In this document: positions 15,199 to 24,172 of the stretch, in pieces | How the letters are laid out: each line of letters opens with the position of its first letter | Numbering within the stretch: position 1 is the stretch's first letter | Source: Mesorhizobium wenxiniae | Lineage (GTDB): Bacteria > Pseudomonadota > Alphaproteobacteria > Rhizobiales > Rhizobiaceae | DNA length: 64,000 nucleotides | NCBI RefSeq assembly: GCF_002284535.1 | Contig: NZ_NPKH01000020.1 | Location: forward strand, 124,001-188,000 | Reading direction: 5' to 3' | The notes under the pieces: generated by a model | The model's input: only the letters and a program-made list of their open reading frames with translations | Told to the model about the DNA's origin: nothing | Database searches by the model: none | Position numbers and translations under genes: made by a program

Positions 15199-16164
15199 TT
15201 ACTGGCCGGCGCCTGGCTGCGCTGCCGGTGCAGCGGGCGCTGCTGCACCAGGCGCTGCTAATGCAGCCGGCGCTGCCGGCGTATCAGCGCCGGCGGGATT
15301 GCGGAAGAAACGGAAGAAATCCGAATTCGGCGACAGCACCATCGTCGTCCCGGTATTGTCCAGCGCCGTGCCGTAGGCATTCATCGACCGGTAAAAGTCG
15401 AAGAAGGCTGGATCGCGCTGGTAGGCGTTCGCGAAGGTGGCGCTGCGTTGAGCTTCGCCTTCACCGCGCAGGATTTCAGACTCTCTGCGTGCCTCGGCGA
15501 CGATCTCCACCACTTCGCGGTCGGCGCGCGCCCTGATGCGCTGCGCCGCCTCATTGCCGCGCGCCCTCAGCCGTTCGGCTTCGGCCAGACGCTCGGCCTT
15601 CATGCGGTCATATGTCTGTTGCGAGACTTCCGCCGTCAAATCGGTCCGGCGAATGCGGACATCCTCGATCTGCAGGCCGAGCGACGTGGCGTCGGGCCTC
15701 AGCTGATCGCGCACTTCGCGCATCATCACGGCTCGCTCTTCCGAGAGCGCCGCCTCGAAGTCGCGCAGACCGTAAACACGGCGCAAGGCGGCGTCGAGAC
15801 GCGTCCTCAACCGTGCCTCGGCCAGTTCGATCTGGCCGGACACCGCGGAGCGGAACACGCGTGGATCGGAGATCCGATAGGCGATGAAGGCGTCGACCTC
15901 ATAGAACTTGCCGCCTGAAACCTGGACGCGGATGTTGTCGAGGTCGAAGCGCAGCACCCGGTTTTCGATCAGCTGCACGCTGTCGGCATCGAAGAAGGCG
16001 AACGGCGCCTTGAAATAGATGCCCGGCTGGCTTTTGACGTCGACGATTTCGCCGAACCTGAGCACCAGCGCCTGCTGGCGCGCATTGACGACGAAGACCG
16101 ACGAATAAAGCAGGAACAGGATGACCGCGGCGATGACGGCGATGATGGGAAGACGGTTGGCCAT
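15199..16164 (-). CDS. hflC: HflC subunit of the FtsH-associated HflKC complex
   Basis: A 321-residue SPFH/prohibitin-type protein. One N-terminal membrane helix (about 5-25) precedes the SPFH domain (QQALVLRFGEIVDV...PGIYFKAPF) and a long coiled coil rich in Ala/Glu/Arg (about 190-260). The C-terminus is an Ala/Pro-rich tail. With HflK it forms a cage around the FtsH protease and modulates it. Its ATG overlaps the hflK stop (TGATG), so the pair is coupled. An in-frame GTG one codon earlier is the alternative start. Confidence 0.95.
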   Translation of the reverse strand: MANRLPIIAVIAAVILFLLYSSVFVVNARQQALVLRFGEIVDVKSQPGIYFKAPFAFFDADSVQLIENRVLRFDLDNIRVQVSGGKFYEVDAFIAYRISDPRVFRSAVSGQIELAEARLRTRLDAALRRVYGLRDFEAALSEERAVMMREVRDQLRPDATSLGLQIEDVRIRRTDLTAEVSQQTYDRMKAERLAEAERLRARGNEAAQRIRARADREVVEIVAEARRESEILRGEGEAQRSATFANAYQRDPAFFDFYRSMNAYGTALDNTGTTMVLSPNSDFFRFFRNPAGADTPAAPAALAAPGAAAPAAPAAQPGAGQ

Positions 16165-17267
16165 CACTGGGTTCCTCCAAGGACCGGCGCCGGCGCCTTC
16201 TGCTGCAATGCTGGCAGCGGCAGATAGGGAACGACCCCTGGTCCGCTGCCTTGCTCGATAATGACCTTGCTGGAATCCCTCAGAACCCTCTCCATCGTTT
16301 CCAGATAAAGCCGCTGGCGCGTCACATCCGGCGCCTTGGCGTATTCGTCATAGACCGAGATGAAGCGCTGCGCCTCGCCTTCGGCCTCCTGCACGACCCG
16401 GTTCTTGTAGCCGGCCGCCTCCTCGCGGATCTGTGCGGCCTCGCCGCGCGCCTGGCCGAGCTTCTGGTTGGAATACTGGTTGGCCTGCTCGACGAACTTG
16501 TCCTCGTCCTGTTCGGCGCGCTGCACCTCGTCGAAGGCGTCGGCCACTTCGCGCGGTGGTGCGGCATCCTCGATCGAAATCGCGTTGACGTTCAGGCCGG
16601 CCTTATAGCCGTCCAGCGTCGTCTGGATGATTTCGCGCACCGACGCCGCAATGCCCTCGCGATCGTCGCGGAAGATGTCCTGCGCCGGCCGCCGGCCGAC
16701 CGCTTCGCGCATGGCGCTTTCGGCGACCTGGCGCAGCATGCCGTCGGGATCGGACACGTCGAACAGATAGGCTCTCGGATCGGAGACCTGATAGGCCACC
16801 GAGAACTGGACGTTGACGATGTTCTGGTCGCCCGAAAGCATCAGCCCTGATCCGTTGCCGGTGGCCGTGCCGCCGCCGATGTTGACGAGTTGTTCGGCGA
16901 TGTTGGCCGTCTCGACCGTCTCGATGGGCCACCAATGGAAATGCAGGCCTGGCTGCGAGAACTCCGCCTTTGGCACGCCGAATCTGAGTTCGACCGCAAC
17001 CTCGTCGGGCTGCACGGTATAGACCGCCTTGAACGCCCACAGCACGACAAGCGCCGCCGCGATCAGCCCGAACACGGCAGGGCTGGCGCCGCCGCCACCC
17101 GGCAAAGCACGCCGCAACCTGTCCTGGCCGCGCCGGATGATATCTTCGAGATCGGGAGGCGAGCCCTGCGGACCGCTAGGCCCCTTCGGCCCCTGCCCCC
17201 AGGGTCCTGGATTGTTGCCGCCGCCCCATGGGCCGCCGCCTCCGCCGCTTTTGTCATTCCAGGGCAT
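16164..17267 (-). CDS. hflK: HflK subunit of the FtsH-associated HflKC complex
   Basis: A 367-residue partner of HflC. It has a Gly/Pro/Trp-rich cytoplasmic N-terminus (MPWNDKSGGGGGPWGGG), typical of HflK, one membrane helix at about 65-85, an SPFH domain (VQPDEVAVELRFG...PGLHFHWWP) and a coiled coil at about 225-300 (KFVEQANQYSNQKLGQARGEA). It is the first gene of the hflK-hflC pair. folA lies upstream on the same strand, 143 bases away. Confidence 0.95.
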   Translation of the reverse strand: MPWNDKSGGGGGPWGGGNNPGPWGQGPKGPSGPQGSPPDLEDIIRRGQDRLRRALPGGGGASPAVFGLIAAALVVLWAFKAVYTVQPDEVAVELRFGVPKAEFSQPGLHFHWWPIETVETANIAEQLVNIGGGTATGNGSGLMLSGDQNIVNVQFSVAYQVSDPRAYLFDVSDPDGMLRQVAESAMREAVGRRPAQDIFRDDREGIAASVREIIQTTLDGYKAGLNVNAISIEDAAPPREVADAFDEVQRAEQDEDKFVEQANQYSNQKLGQARGEAAQIREEAAGYKNRVVQEAEGEAQRFISVYDEYAKAPDVTRQRLYLETMERVLRDSSKVIIEQGSGPGVVPYLPLPALQQKAPAPVLGGTQ

Positions 17268-17410
17268 GAATGTCCTTTCGCTCCCTCACGCGCCGGCCTG
17301 ACGACGCAAAAATCCAGTATCGTCCTTCTATAGGGACGCGACGGCACGCTTTCAACGCGATCGGTCGTCGGCACCGCCCGTTTTGGACCGTCGCGACCCT
17401 TTATCGCCTC

Positions 17411-17929
17411 TCAATGCACGTCGCGACGTCGCTCGTAAACCGAATAGCGTGTCGCCTGGGTATCCTTTTCACCGGCCGGAACGTCCTGCGAGCGGACAAT
17501 GCGCCACAAATCCGGGTCTATCGGCGGGAAATGCGCGTCGCCGTCGACCGCGGCAAGGATATGGGTGACATGCAAGCGATCGGCCAGCGGTAGCGCCTGG
17601 GCGTAGATCTCGCCGCCGCCGATAACGCAGATTTCGTCGGCGCCGGCCATGCAGCGCCCGCGCACCTTCGCCAGACTGATCGCCTCGTCGAGCGAATGCA
17701 CGACTTCGACGCCCTCGGCGCGCCAGGCCTTGTCACGGGTCACCACGATGTTGAGCCGGCCTGGCAGAGGCCGGCCGATGCCTTCATAGGTCTTGCGACC
17801 CATGATGATAGGTTTGCCCATCGTGTCGGCCTTGAACCGCTTGAGATCGCTGGAAAGCCGCCACGGCAAACCACCATCGCGCCCGATCACGCCGTTTTCG
17901 GCGATGGCGACATAGATCGCGACGTCCAT
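17411..17929 (-). CDS. folA: dihydrofolate reductase
   Basis: A 172-residue NADPH-dependent enzyme that regenerates tetrahydrofolate. Hallmarks are VAIAENGVIGRDGGLPWRL near the N-terminus, the active-site acidic residue in SSDLKRFK, GRKTYEGIGRPLPGR for NADPH binding, and the VIGGGEIYAQALPLADRL strand. The ATG shares the A of the DUF4424 gene's stop codon, so the two are coupled. Its functional partner thyA lies 5.3 kb to the right on the same strand; the genes between the two (cobF, mod) may have separated a once closer pair. Confidence 0.95.
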   Translation of the reverse strand: MDVAIYVAIAENGVIGRDGGLPWRLSSDLKRFKADTMGKPIIMGRKTYEGIGRPLPGRLNIVVTRDKAWRAEGVEVVHSLDEAISLAKVRGRCMAGADEICVIGGGEIYAQALPLADRLHVTHILAAVDGDAHFPPIDPDLWRIVRSQDVPAGEKDTQATRYSVYERRRDVH

Positions 17930-18942
17930 CAGCCGCCGCTCCCGCCATCGTCCGAACGCACCAGCAGCAATATGTCGATATCGTGCTCAGGGTAGAAATT
18001 TTCTGCCGTCATCTCGAAACGGGTCGGTCCGACTTTCCTGACGTTTTCGCCACAGAACGAGACCAGGTTCTTTGGATCGCCCTTGTCGACGGTCAGCTTG
18101 AACTTGCCGATGGCGCCCGTCGCCCAGTTACCGCCCGTGGTCAGGATATAGGCGATGCGGTTCTCGAAATATTTCGGATTGCCGTCGGGATTTTTCTTCG
18201 CTGCCTTGCGGATCGCGTTCTCGAACGTGCCGTCTATGCAGTATCGGGTCTTGTAGGCGGCGTATTGGCCCTGGAACTGGCCATCGTAGAAGAAGCTGAC
18301 CGAGGACGTGCCGCCGACGCTCGGTTTGTAGCGGTGGGCGACGTGGACTGCCTTATTGGCTGGAAAGGTCGAGCGCCACCAGTAGGTCGAGCGCAATTGC
18401 CAGAACGGCACATAGACGGTCTTCATGCCCGAACCGTCGTCGGAGGTGTCCTCGATGATGAGGCCGCGATCGACCCAGTCGTCGGCAACCGCCTGCGGCA
18501 GCTTTGCCAAAGCCGCCCTGGCCGCATCGCCGAACGGGTAGAGCGGCACGTTTTGCGCCTTGAAATCGGCGCTGATGTCGATGCCGAGCGCAAATGCCTT
18601 CTGCTCGAGCTGCGGCTTTGCAGCCACGCCGTCGATCGTCACCTCGAAGCCGAGGAAATTGTCGCTCTGCCCGTCGGGGATCGCCGGCATCTCGTTCGGA
18701 TCGCCTTCGATGTCAGGCATCGGAAAAGCAACGATCGCGTCGACATCCTTGTCGGTGTTGTTTCGGAAGACATAATCGACCGTCACCTTTTCCGGGGAGA
18801 TGTAGAGATCCTCACTCTCCATAGCGACCGCGTCGCTGCGAGACAGGATCAGGCCGCCCGTTCCCAATTCGGCAATCGAATCATTGGCGAATACGGGCGT
18901 GGCCGAGAGCGCCAGCGCTGCGGTCAGAACATAACGGAACAT
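17929..18942 (-). CDS. DUF4424 family secreted protein
   Basis: A 337-residue protein with a clear signal peptide (MFRYVLTAALALSATPVFA, cleavage before NDS). The rest is a predicted beta-rich secreted domain with aromatic-rich stretches (PFWQLRSTYWWRSTFPA) and an early ELGTGGLILSRSDAVAMESEDL segment that I recognise as DUF4424. Two cysteines (in RYCIDG and SFCGEN) could form a disulphide. The function is unknown. The start at 18942 follows AGGGAGC. It is coupled to folA by a TGATG overlap, although no functional tie to folate is known. Confidence 0.85.
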   Translation of the reverse strand: MFRYVLTAALALSATPVFANDSIAELGTGGLILSRSDAVAMESEDLYISPEKVTVDYVFRNNTDKDVDAIVAFPMPDIEGDPNEMPAIPDGQSDNFLGFEVTIDGVAAKPQLEQKAFALGIDISADFKAQNVPLYPFGDAARAALAKLPQAVADDWVDRGLIIEDTSDDGSGMKTVYVPFWQLRSTYWWRSTFPANKAVHVAHRYKPSVGGTSSVSFFYDGQFQGQYAAYKTRYCIDGTFENAIRKAAKKNPDGNPKYFENRIAYILTTGGNWATGAIGKFKLTVDKGDPKNLVSFCGENVRKVGPTRFEMTAENFYPEHDIDILLLVRSDDGGSGG

Positions 18943-19071
18943 GGAAGCTCCCTTGGCGAGATGCCGGCATGACTCTAGCCGTTTCAATGTGGAGTTTCAA
19001 AGCCCTTCCGCGCTTGCGCACATGCCATGGCTCTCTGGACACCGACGTTCCGATCGGGCAGGAGTTCGTCC

Positions 19072-19845
19072 ATGCGCAAGCTTCTCGTAATCGGCATCGG
19101 CGCCGGCAATCCCGACCACATGACCGTGCAGGCCATCGGCGGCTTGAACCGCGCCGACGTACTGTTCATTCCCGACAAGGGCGAGAAGAAGAACGACCTC
19201 GCAGAACTGCGCCGCCAGATCTGCGACCGATTCGTCACCAATCCAAACTCGCGTCGCGTCGAATTCGACGTGCCGGTGCGGGCCGAGCCAGCGCCCTCCT
19301 ATCGCTCGACCGTCGATGACTGGCACGAGGCGATCGCCGCGATCTATGAAGGCCTGATCCGCGACGAGCTCTCGCAAGATGGCTGCGGCGCCTTCCTGAT
19401 CTGGGGCGATCCCTCGCTCTTCGACAGCGCGCTGCGCATACTGGAGCGTGTGCGCATGAGAGGCAATGTCGGGTTCGAGCTCGAGGTGATCCCCGGCATC
19501 ACTGCCGTCCAGGCGCTCGCCGCCAGCCACAAGCTGGCACTGAACCGCATCGGCGACGCGGTTCAGATCACCACCGGGCGCCGGCTTACCGAAGAAGGTT
19601 TGCCCGACAATGCCGGCAGCACCGTCGTCATGCTGGACGGCAAATGCGCCTTCGACTCGCTGGATGACAAGGATCTCCTCATCCACTGGGGCGCCTATCT
19701 CGGCACGCCCGACGAGATCCTCATTTCCGGCCGCCTTGGAGACGTCGGCGCCGAGATCGTGAAGACCCGCGACGAGGCCCGCCGGAAAAAAGGCTGGATC
19801 ATGGACACTTATCTGCTGCGCAAGCCCGGCGAGCCGGAGGAATAG
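19072..19845 (+). CDS. cobF: precorrin-6A synthase (deacetylating), cobalamin pathway
   Basis: A 257-residue SAM-dependent methylase of aerobic cobalamin synthesis, which methylates C1 of precorrin-5 with release of acetate. The N-terminus MRKLLVIGIGAGNPDHMTVQA is the tetrapyrrole methylase signature, with LIWGDPSLFDSALRIL and LEVIPGITAVQALAA as the second and third family motifs, and GWIMDTYLLRKP at the end. The start at 19072 has GGAG nine bases upstream. It is a lone cob gene here; in rhizobia cobF is often away from the main cob cluster. No cobalamin riboswitch is evident in the 129 bases upstream. Confidence 0.93.
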   Translation: MRKLLVIGIGAGNPDHMTVQAIGGLNRADVLFIPDKGEKKNDLAELRRQICDRFVTNPNSRRVEFDVPVRAEPAPSYRSTVDDWHEAIAAIYEGLIRDELSQDGCGAFLIWGDPSLFDSALRILERVRMRGNVGFELEVIPGITAVQALAASHKLALNRIGDAVQITTGRRLTEEGLPDNAGSTVVMLDGKCAFDSLDDKDLLIHWGAYLGTPDEILISGRLGDVGAEIVKTRDEARRKKGWIMDTYLLRKPGEPEE

Positions 19846-19875
19846 GCTCGGCCGGTACAGAATCCATCATCGACC

Positions 19876-20217
19876 TCACCCGGCATCGATCTCCGCCTGT
19901 AGTGCCTCCATATGCGCCGCCGCCGCGGAAGCCGCAGCCCGTTCGATGGCGCGAAAGCGGCTGACGACCGCAAGCCCCACCGGCGTCAACTGGGCGCCGC
20001 CGCCCTTTTTCCCACCGGTCTGCGCCGCGACCAGCGGCTTACCGAACACCCTGTTCATGTCCTCGACGAGATCCCAAGCGTGTTTGTAGGACATTTCCAT
20101 GCCGCGCGCCGCCGCCGAGATCGATCCGAAGGCGGCGATCTGCTCGAGAAGCTCGATCTTGCCCGGCCCGATGCGCCCTTCTGGATCAAGGTTTATCCGC
20201 AAGCTCAGCGACGGCAT
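19876..20217 (-). CDS. ModE-type molybdenum-responsive regulator, DNA-binding domain only
   Basis: A 113-residue protein made of the ModE/LysR-type winged helix alone: GPGKIELLEQIAAFGSISAAARGMEMSYKHAW is the diagnostic helix-turn-helix, followed by GGKKGGGAQLTPVG in the wing. Full-length ModE also carries two C-terminal TOBE domains that bind molybdate; these are absent. Either the short form senses by another route, or another protein supplies molybdate binding. It is downstream of modABC on the same strand, and a ModE-box-like palindrome (20269-20291) lies 52 bases before its start, suggesting autoregulation. Confidence 0.85.
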   Translation of the reverse strand: MPSLSLRINLDPEGRIGPGKIELLEQIAAFGSISAAARGMEMSYKHAWDLVEDMNRVFGKPLVAAQTGGKKGGGAQLTPVGLAVVSRFRAIERAAASAAAAHMEALQAEIDAG

Positions 20218-20268
20218 TTGCTCCTCCGCAGTCGCGTCACATCCATCCTAAACAGCTCTCCGCGATAC

Positions 20269-20291
20269 CGCTATTTCAAAATGATATAGCG
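20269..20291. promoter_or_regulatory. ModE-box-like palindrome upstream of the modE-type gene
   Basis: Arms CGCTAT and ATAGCG enclose an AT-rich centre (TTTCAAAATGAT), 23 bases in all. The spacing and the TAT half-sites resemble the known ModE operator (CGnTATA-type half-sites). It lies between the modC stop and the modE-type start, where an autoregulatory operator would be. Confidence 0.6.
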
Positions 20292-20306
20292 ACAATCATC
20301 CGTCTG

Positions 20307-21419
20307 TCATCCATCCGCCTCGACAGGCAGGCCGGCGCTCGTATTCGCCTGGTCGAAGCTTACCGTCTTGACCACCGCGTAGGCTTTTCGACCGAGCCGA
20401 AGTTTCAGCGTCTGTCGCGATTGCTCGGTGATCCGGGCAAGCACGGTTGCGCCATTGCAGTCCATGCCGATCTCGACCGTAGGCCCCTCGCCCGGCTCTA
20501 TCGCAACGATCCTGCCCGGCAGAATGTTGAGCGCGCTGAGACCCGTTGGCTGTTCGATGGCGATCATCACATCGCGGGCACGGATGCGGATGCGCACCGG
20601 CGCACCCACCGGCACTGCCAGAAGCGGCACGCGGATGTCGCCCGCCGCCGAGCCAAGCACGGTCATGCCAAAGACTTCGTCGTGGCGCAGCACCGCAGTA
20701 TCCAGCACCGCGCCCCCCTCGCCGCGCTCTTCTGCCGGCAGCAGGTCGAGCCGCTGCATGATCGCTCCGGTCGGGCCGCAAGCGGCGACTTTGCCTTGCG
20801 CCAGCACAACGACGTCGCTTGCCAGCCGCGCCACTTCCGGGATCGAATGGCTGACATAGACGATCGGGATTTTCGTCTCGTCGCGCAGCCGCTCGATGTA
20901 AGGCAGGATTTCTGCCTTGCGGGCGTCGTCGAGCGAAGCCAGCGGCTCGTCCATCAGCAACAACCTTGGACTAGCGAGCAGCGCCCGGCCGATTGCCACG
21001 CGCTGTTTCTCGCCGCCGGAAAGCTTCGCCGGCCGCCGGTCGAGCAAAGGACCGATGCCGAGCAGGTCGACAACGGCATTCATGTCCGCATAGCGTTCCG
21101 CCGCCGGCGTGAACCAGCGGCCGTAACGCAGATTGCTGGCCACGCTCATATGCGGAAACAGCCGCGCATCCTGGAACACCATACCGATGCGGCGCTTGTG
21201 CTTCGGCACGAACAGGCCCGCATCCGTATCGACCAGCACGCGGCCGTCGGCCTCGATCCGCCCCTTCTCGGGCCGGATTAATCCGGCAATCATGTTGATC
21301 AGCGTCGTCTTACCGGAACCCGAGGGCCCGAACAGCGCGGTCAGCCGCCCGGCGCTCCCGAAGCGGACGTCGAGCCCCAAATCGCCAAGCCGATGGGTGA
21401 TATCGAGCGCGACCGTCAT
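20307..21419 (-). CDS. modC: molybdate ABC transporter ATP-binding protein
   Basis: A 370-residue ATPase. Walker A is GPSGSGKT at 31-38, the Q-loop is in MVFQDARLFPHMSV, the signature is LSGGEKQRVAIGRAL, and Walker B is LLLMDEPLASLDD. The C-terminal ~110 residues form a TOBE domain (SALNILPGRIVAIEPGEG, then VLARITEQSRQTLKLRLG), which is typical of ModC. Its ATG overlaps the modB stop (ATGA). The frame is open far upstream, but that part is antisense to nothing real and lies over modB. It powers molybdate uptake for nitrogenase or molybdenum-cofactor enzymes. Confidence 0.95.
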   Translation of the reverse strand: MTVALDITHRLGDLGLDVRFGSAGRLTALFGPSGSGKTTLINMIAGLIRPEKGRIEADGRVLVDTDAGLFVPKHKRRIGMVFQDARLFPHMSVASNLRYGRWFTPAAERYADMNAVVDLLGIGPLLDRRPAKLSGGEKQRVAIGRALLASPRLLLMDEPLASLDDARKAEILPYIERLRDETKIPIVYVSHSIPEVARLASDVVVLAQGKVAACGPTGAIMQRLDLLPAEERGEGGAVLDTAVLRHDEVFGMTVLGSAAGDIRVPLLAVPVGAPVRIRIRARDVMIAIEQPTGLSALNILPGRIVAIEPGEGPTVEIGMDCNGATVLARITEQSRQTLKLRLGRKAYAVVKTVSFDQANTSAGLPVEADG

Positions 21420-22120
21420 TCGATATCCATCCGCTTGCCGACGCGCCGCGCCAGAACCTCCGAGGCGACAAGTGCTGCCATCGAAATGACGATCGAGATC
21501 AGCGTCAGCCTGAGCGCGCCGGCATCGCCGCCCGGCACCTGCGTGAACGTGTAGATCGCCGATGGCAGTGTCTGCGTCTCGTTTGGGATATTGGAAACGA
21601 AGGTGATCGTTGCGCCGAATTCGCCCATCGCCTTGGCGAAAGACAGGATCGCGCCGGTGATCAGGCCGGGCAGGATCAGCGGCAGCGTGATCGTCCCGAA
21701 CACCCACAGCGGATTGGCGCCAAGCGTTCCGGCCGCCGCCTCGATTCTGCGGTCGACCGCCTCGATCGACAGCCGGATCGCCCGCACCATCAAGGGAAAG
21801 CCCATGACGGCGCAGGCCAGTGCGGCACCTGTCCAGCGAAAGGAAAAAACGATGCCGAAATGCTCGGCCAGAAACGCCCCGGCCGGGCCGCGCCTGCCGA
21901 AGGAGAGCAGCAGCAGATAGCCGACAACCACCGGCGGCAGGATCAACGGCAGATGCACCAGCCCGTTGAGCAGCGTCTTGCCCCAGAATTGTCCACGGGC
22001 GAGCACAAGCGCGATCAATATGCCGGGCGGCAGGCTGGCGATCATCGCCACTGTCGCCACCTTGATCGACAGCCGGACCGCATTCCATTCGTCGGGAGTG
22101 AGATCCAGCAGCCAGTTCAT
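21416..22120 (-). CDS. modB: molybdate ABC transporter permease
   Basis: A 234-residue inner-membrane permease with about five hydrophobic helices. The EAA-type cytoplasmic loop reads EAAAGTLGANPLWVFGTITLPLILPG, and PLILPPVVVGYLLL is the conserved ModB segment. The frame opens upstream at 22207, but the ATG at 22120 (MNWLLDLTPDEWNAVRLSI) matches family N-termini and follows the modA stop by 14 bases. It overlaps modC by four bases. Confidence 0.94.
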   Translation of the reverse strand: MNWLLDLTPDEWNAVRLSIKVATVAMIASLPPGILIALVLARGQFWGKTLLNGLVHLPLILPPVVVGYLLLLSFGRRGPAGAFLAEHFGIVFSFRWTGAALACAVMGFPLMVRAIRLSIEAVDRRIEAAAGTLGANPLWVFGTITLPLILPGLITGAILSFAKAMGEFGATITFVSNIPNETQTLPSAIYTFTQVPGGDAGALRLTLISIVISMAALVASEVLARRVGKRMDIE

Positions 22121-22134
22121 CTTTTTGGCGTGCC

Positions 22135-22932
22135 TCAGTTGCTCGGCGTAAGGACCGTAAAACCTTGCGCCTTGAAGATCTCGCCTGTCTTGGCGGATTG
22201 CAGGCATTCCAAAAACGCCGGCGCATCCTTGTCCCTCGAATCCGCCATCTGGGCAACCGGGTAGACGATCGGCGGGTGCGAATCCTCCGGGAGGGTGCCG
22301 ATCACCTTGACGCCGGGCTCGGCGTGCGCGTCGGTGGCGTAGACGATGCCGAGTGCTGCTTCACCGGTCGAGACCAGCTTGAGCGCTGCGCGCACATTCT
22401 CGGCCTGTGCCACCTTGCCTTCGATCGAGGACCAGACGCCGAGCGATTCAAGTGCGGCCTTGCCATATTTGCCGGCCGGCACCGCTTTGAAATCGCCCAT
22501 GGCCAGCCTGCCGTCGCCGATCAGCCCGGCAAGGTCAAAACCCTTTACGATCCTGGTTTCGACCGACGAATCCTTCGGCGCCACCAGCACGATCTGGTTG
22601 CCGAGCAACTTCACTTCGGTATCCGGCTTGGTCAGCTTTTTGTCGGACAGATATTTCATCCAGTCGAGGTCGGCTGCGATGAAGACATCGGCTGGCGCGC
22701 CGCCCTCGATCTGCTTGGCCAAGGCGGAGCTTGCCGCATAAGAAATGATTGCCACCTCGCCGACATCGGCCTCGCAGGCGGTGTTCACGGCGTCCAGGGC
22801 GTTCTTCATGCTTGCCGCGGCGAAGACGATCAATCTGTCATCCGCATGGGCAACCGGCATGGCGGCGATCAGCATCGCTGTCAGGCCGCCAATGGCAGCC
22901 GCCTTCAATCCGAAACCGTTGCGCACCAGCAT
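22135..22932 (-). CDS. modA: periplasmic molybdate-binding protein
   Basis: A 265-residue solute-binding protein. A signal peptide covers about residues 1-30 (ending MPVAHADD), then comes the ModA pattern LIVFAAASMKNALDAV, SYAASSALAKQIEGGAPADVFIAAD (in two pieces of that order) and the later GEAALGIVYATDA. The Ser/Thr residues of these motifs bind molybdate oxygens in the family. The ATG at 22932 follows AGGAG. It is the first gene of modABC, with a ModE-box-like site about 44-69 bases before the start. Confidence 0.94.
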   Translation of the reverse strand: MLVRNGFGLKAAAIGGLTAMLIAAMPVAHADDRLIVFAAASMKNALDAVNTACEADVGEVAIISYAASSALAKQIEGGAPADVFIAADLDWMKYLSDKKLTKPDTEVKLLGNQIVLVAPKDSSVETRIVKGFDLAGLIGDGRLAMGDFKAVPAGKYGKAALESLGVWSSIEGKVAQAENVRAALKLVSTGEAALGIVYATDAHAEPGVKVIGTLPEDSHPPIVYPVAQMADSRDKDAPAFLECLQSAKTGEIFKAQGFTVLTPSN

Positions 22933-22975
22933 GAACTCTCCTGGGCTTGAAAATCCGATCGTCGCGAGCCTGCCA

Positions 22976-23001
22976 ATCGATATATCCATGTGAATATAAC
23001 A
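22976..23001. promoter_or_regulatory. ModE-box-like operator upstream of modA
   Basis: On the plus strand, ATCGATATAT - eight bases - ATATAACA; on the minus strand (modA sense), TGTTATAT and ATATATCGAT. This matches the layout of ModE operators (TATAT half-sites about seven or eight bases apart with flanking CG). It is 44 bases upstream of the modA ATG. Molybdate-bound ModE would be expected to repress modABC here. Confidence 0.65.
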
Positions 23002-23213
23002 AGGAAAGGGCTTTTGCCAGACAATGGCCCAGCCGATGGCCTTGCATGGTGCTGCCACCGCCGCGATAAATAGCGGTGGATACAGCGCGACATCGCAGGG
23101 CCGACGAGGCAGGTCAAAGCATCTGTTGTCGTGGTCGGCATCGCGGGCGGACGGCACAGCGCTACAGCCGCACAATTTCGAAACAAGGTAGGTAGAAGCC
23201 CGATGTTTGCGGC

Positions 23214-24008
23214 TCACACCGCGATGGGCGCCTTGATCACCGCATCGGCGAGGTAGTTTTCCAGCCGGAAATCCTCGAAGCGGAAGGCAAAGAGGTCCTT
23301 CACCTCCGGATTGATCCACAGCGTCGGCAGCGCCTTGGGCGTGCGCCGCAACTGTTCGCGCGCTTGCTCGAAATGGTTCGCGTAAAGATGCGCGTCGCCC
23401 AGCGTGTGGACGAAATCGCCGGGCTTCAGCCCCGTCACCTGCGCCACCATCAAGGTGAGCAGCGCATAGGAAGCGATGTTGAACGGCACGCCGAGAAAGA
23501 TATCGCCGGAACGCTGATAGAGCTGGCAGGAAAGCCTGCCTTCCGAGACATAGAACTGGAACAGGCAATGACAGGGTGGCAGCGCCATGGCTTCCACTTC
23601 GGCCGGGTTCCACGCCGAAACGATCAGCCTTCGGGAATTAGGATTCTTGCGTATCTCCTTCAAGAGATTGGCAATCTGGTCGATGGCGCCACCATGGCCG
23701 TCCGGCCAGGAGCGCCATTGCTTGCCATAGACCGGGCCGAGGTTGCCATTCTCATCGGCCCATTCGTCCCAGATCGAGACGCCGTGGTCGTTCAGGTATT
23801 TGATGTTGGTGTCGCCGGCCAGAAACCACAGAAGTTCATGCACGATCGACTTCAGGTGAAGCTTCTTGGTGGTGGTGACCGGAAAGCCGCGCGCAAGATC
23901 GAAGCGCATCTGGTAGCCGAACACCGAGCGCGTTCCGGTGCCGGTGCGGTCGCCGCGATCGGCGCCGTTTTCCAGCACGTGCTTCAAGAGGTCGAGGTAC
24001 TGGCGCAT
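23214..24008 (-). CDS. thyA: thymidylate synthase
   Basis: A 264-residue enzyme that methylates dUMP to dTMP with methylene-tetrahydrofolate. The catalytic Cys146 sits in [12 protein letters not shown], the folate/dUMP motifs are [32 protein letters not shown] and DAHLYANH, and the C-terminus ends KAPIAV as in the E. coli enzyme, whose length it also shares. It works with folA, which recycles its dihydrofolate. The 281 bases between it and modA hold only the ModE-like site and a small inverted repeat (23055-23079). Upstream, a tandem CTCGATTCGGG repeat is at about 24014-24036. Confidence 0.96.
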   Translation of the reverse strand: MRQYLDLLKHVLENGADRGDRTGTGTRSVFGYQMRFDLARGFPVTTTKKLHLKSIVHELLWFLAGDTNIKYLNDHGVSIWDEWADENGNLGPVYGKQWRSWPDGHGGAIDQIANLLKEIRKNPNSRRLIVSAWNPAEVEAMALPPCHCLFQFYVSEGRLSCQLYQRSGDIFLGVPFNIASYALLTLMVAQVTGLKPGDFVHTLGDAHLYANHFEQAREQLRRTPKALPTLWINPEVKDLFAFRFEDFRLENYLADAVIKAPIAV

Positions 24009-24172
24009 CGGCTTCGGCTCGATTCGGGACTCGATTCGGGTTACCGGCCATCATAACCGACTGGCTGCTGGCCGAACATATCAAAGCGCAGAATCTTAAG
24101 ACAAGACACTCGCGGCCATGCTCTGGGCTGGCGCGGGAATCGCACCAGCATCCGCCGATGCAGGATGATTGT

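Noticed and set aside
23055..23079. CCACCGC/GCGGTGG inverted repeat between modA and thyA, considered as a molybdenum riboswitch or thyA terminator
   Set aside because: No T-run, no further conserved structure, and modA already has a protein operator; only a simple inverted repeat.
22135..23613. Long frame running from modA through to thyA (492 codons)
   Set aside because: The part beyond 22932 overlaps thyA in another frame; modA has a clear start with AGGAG at 22932.
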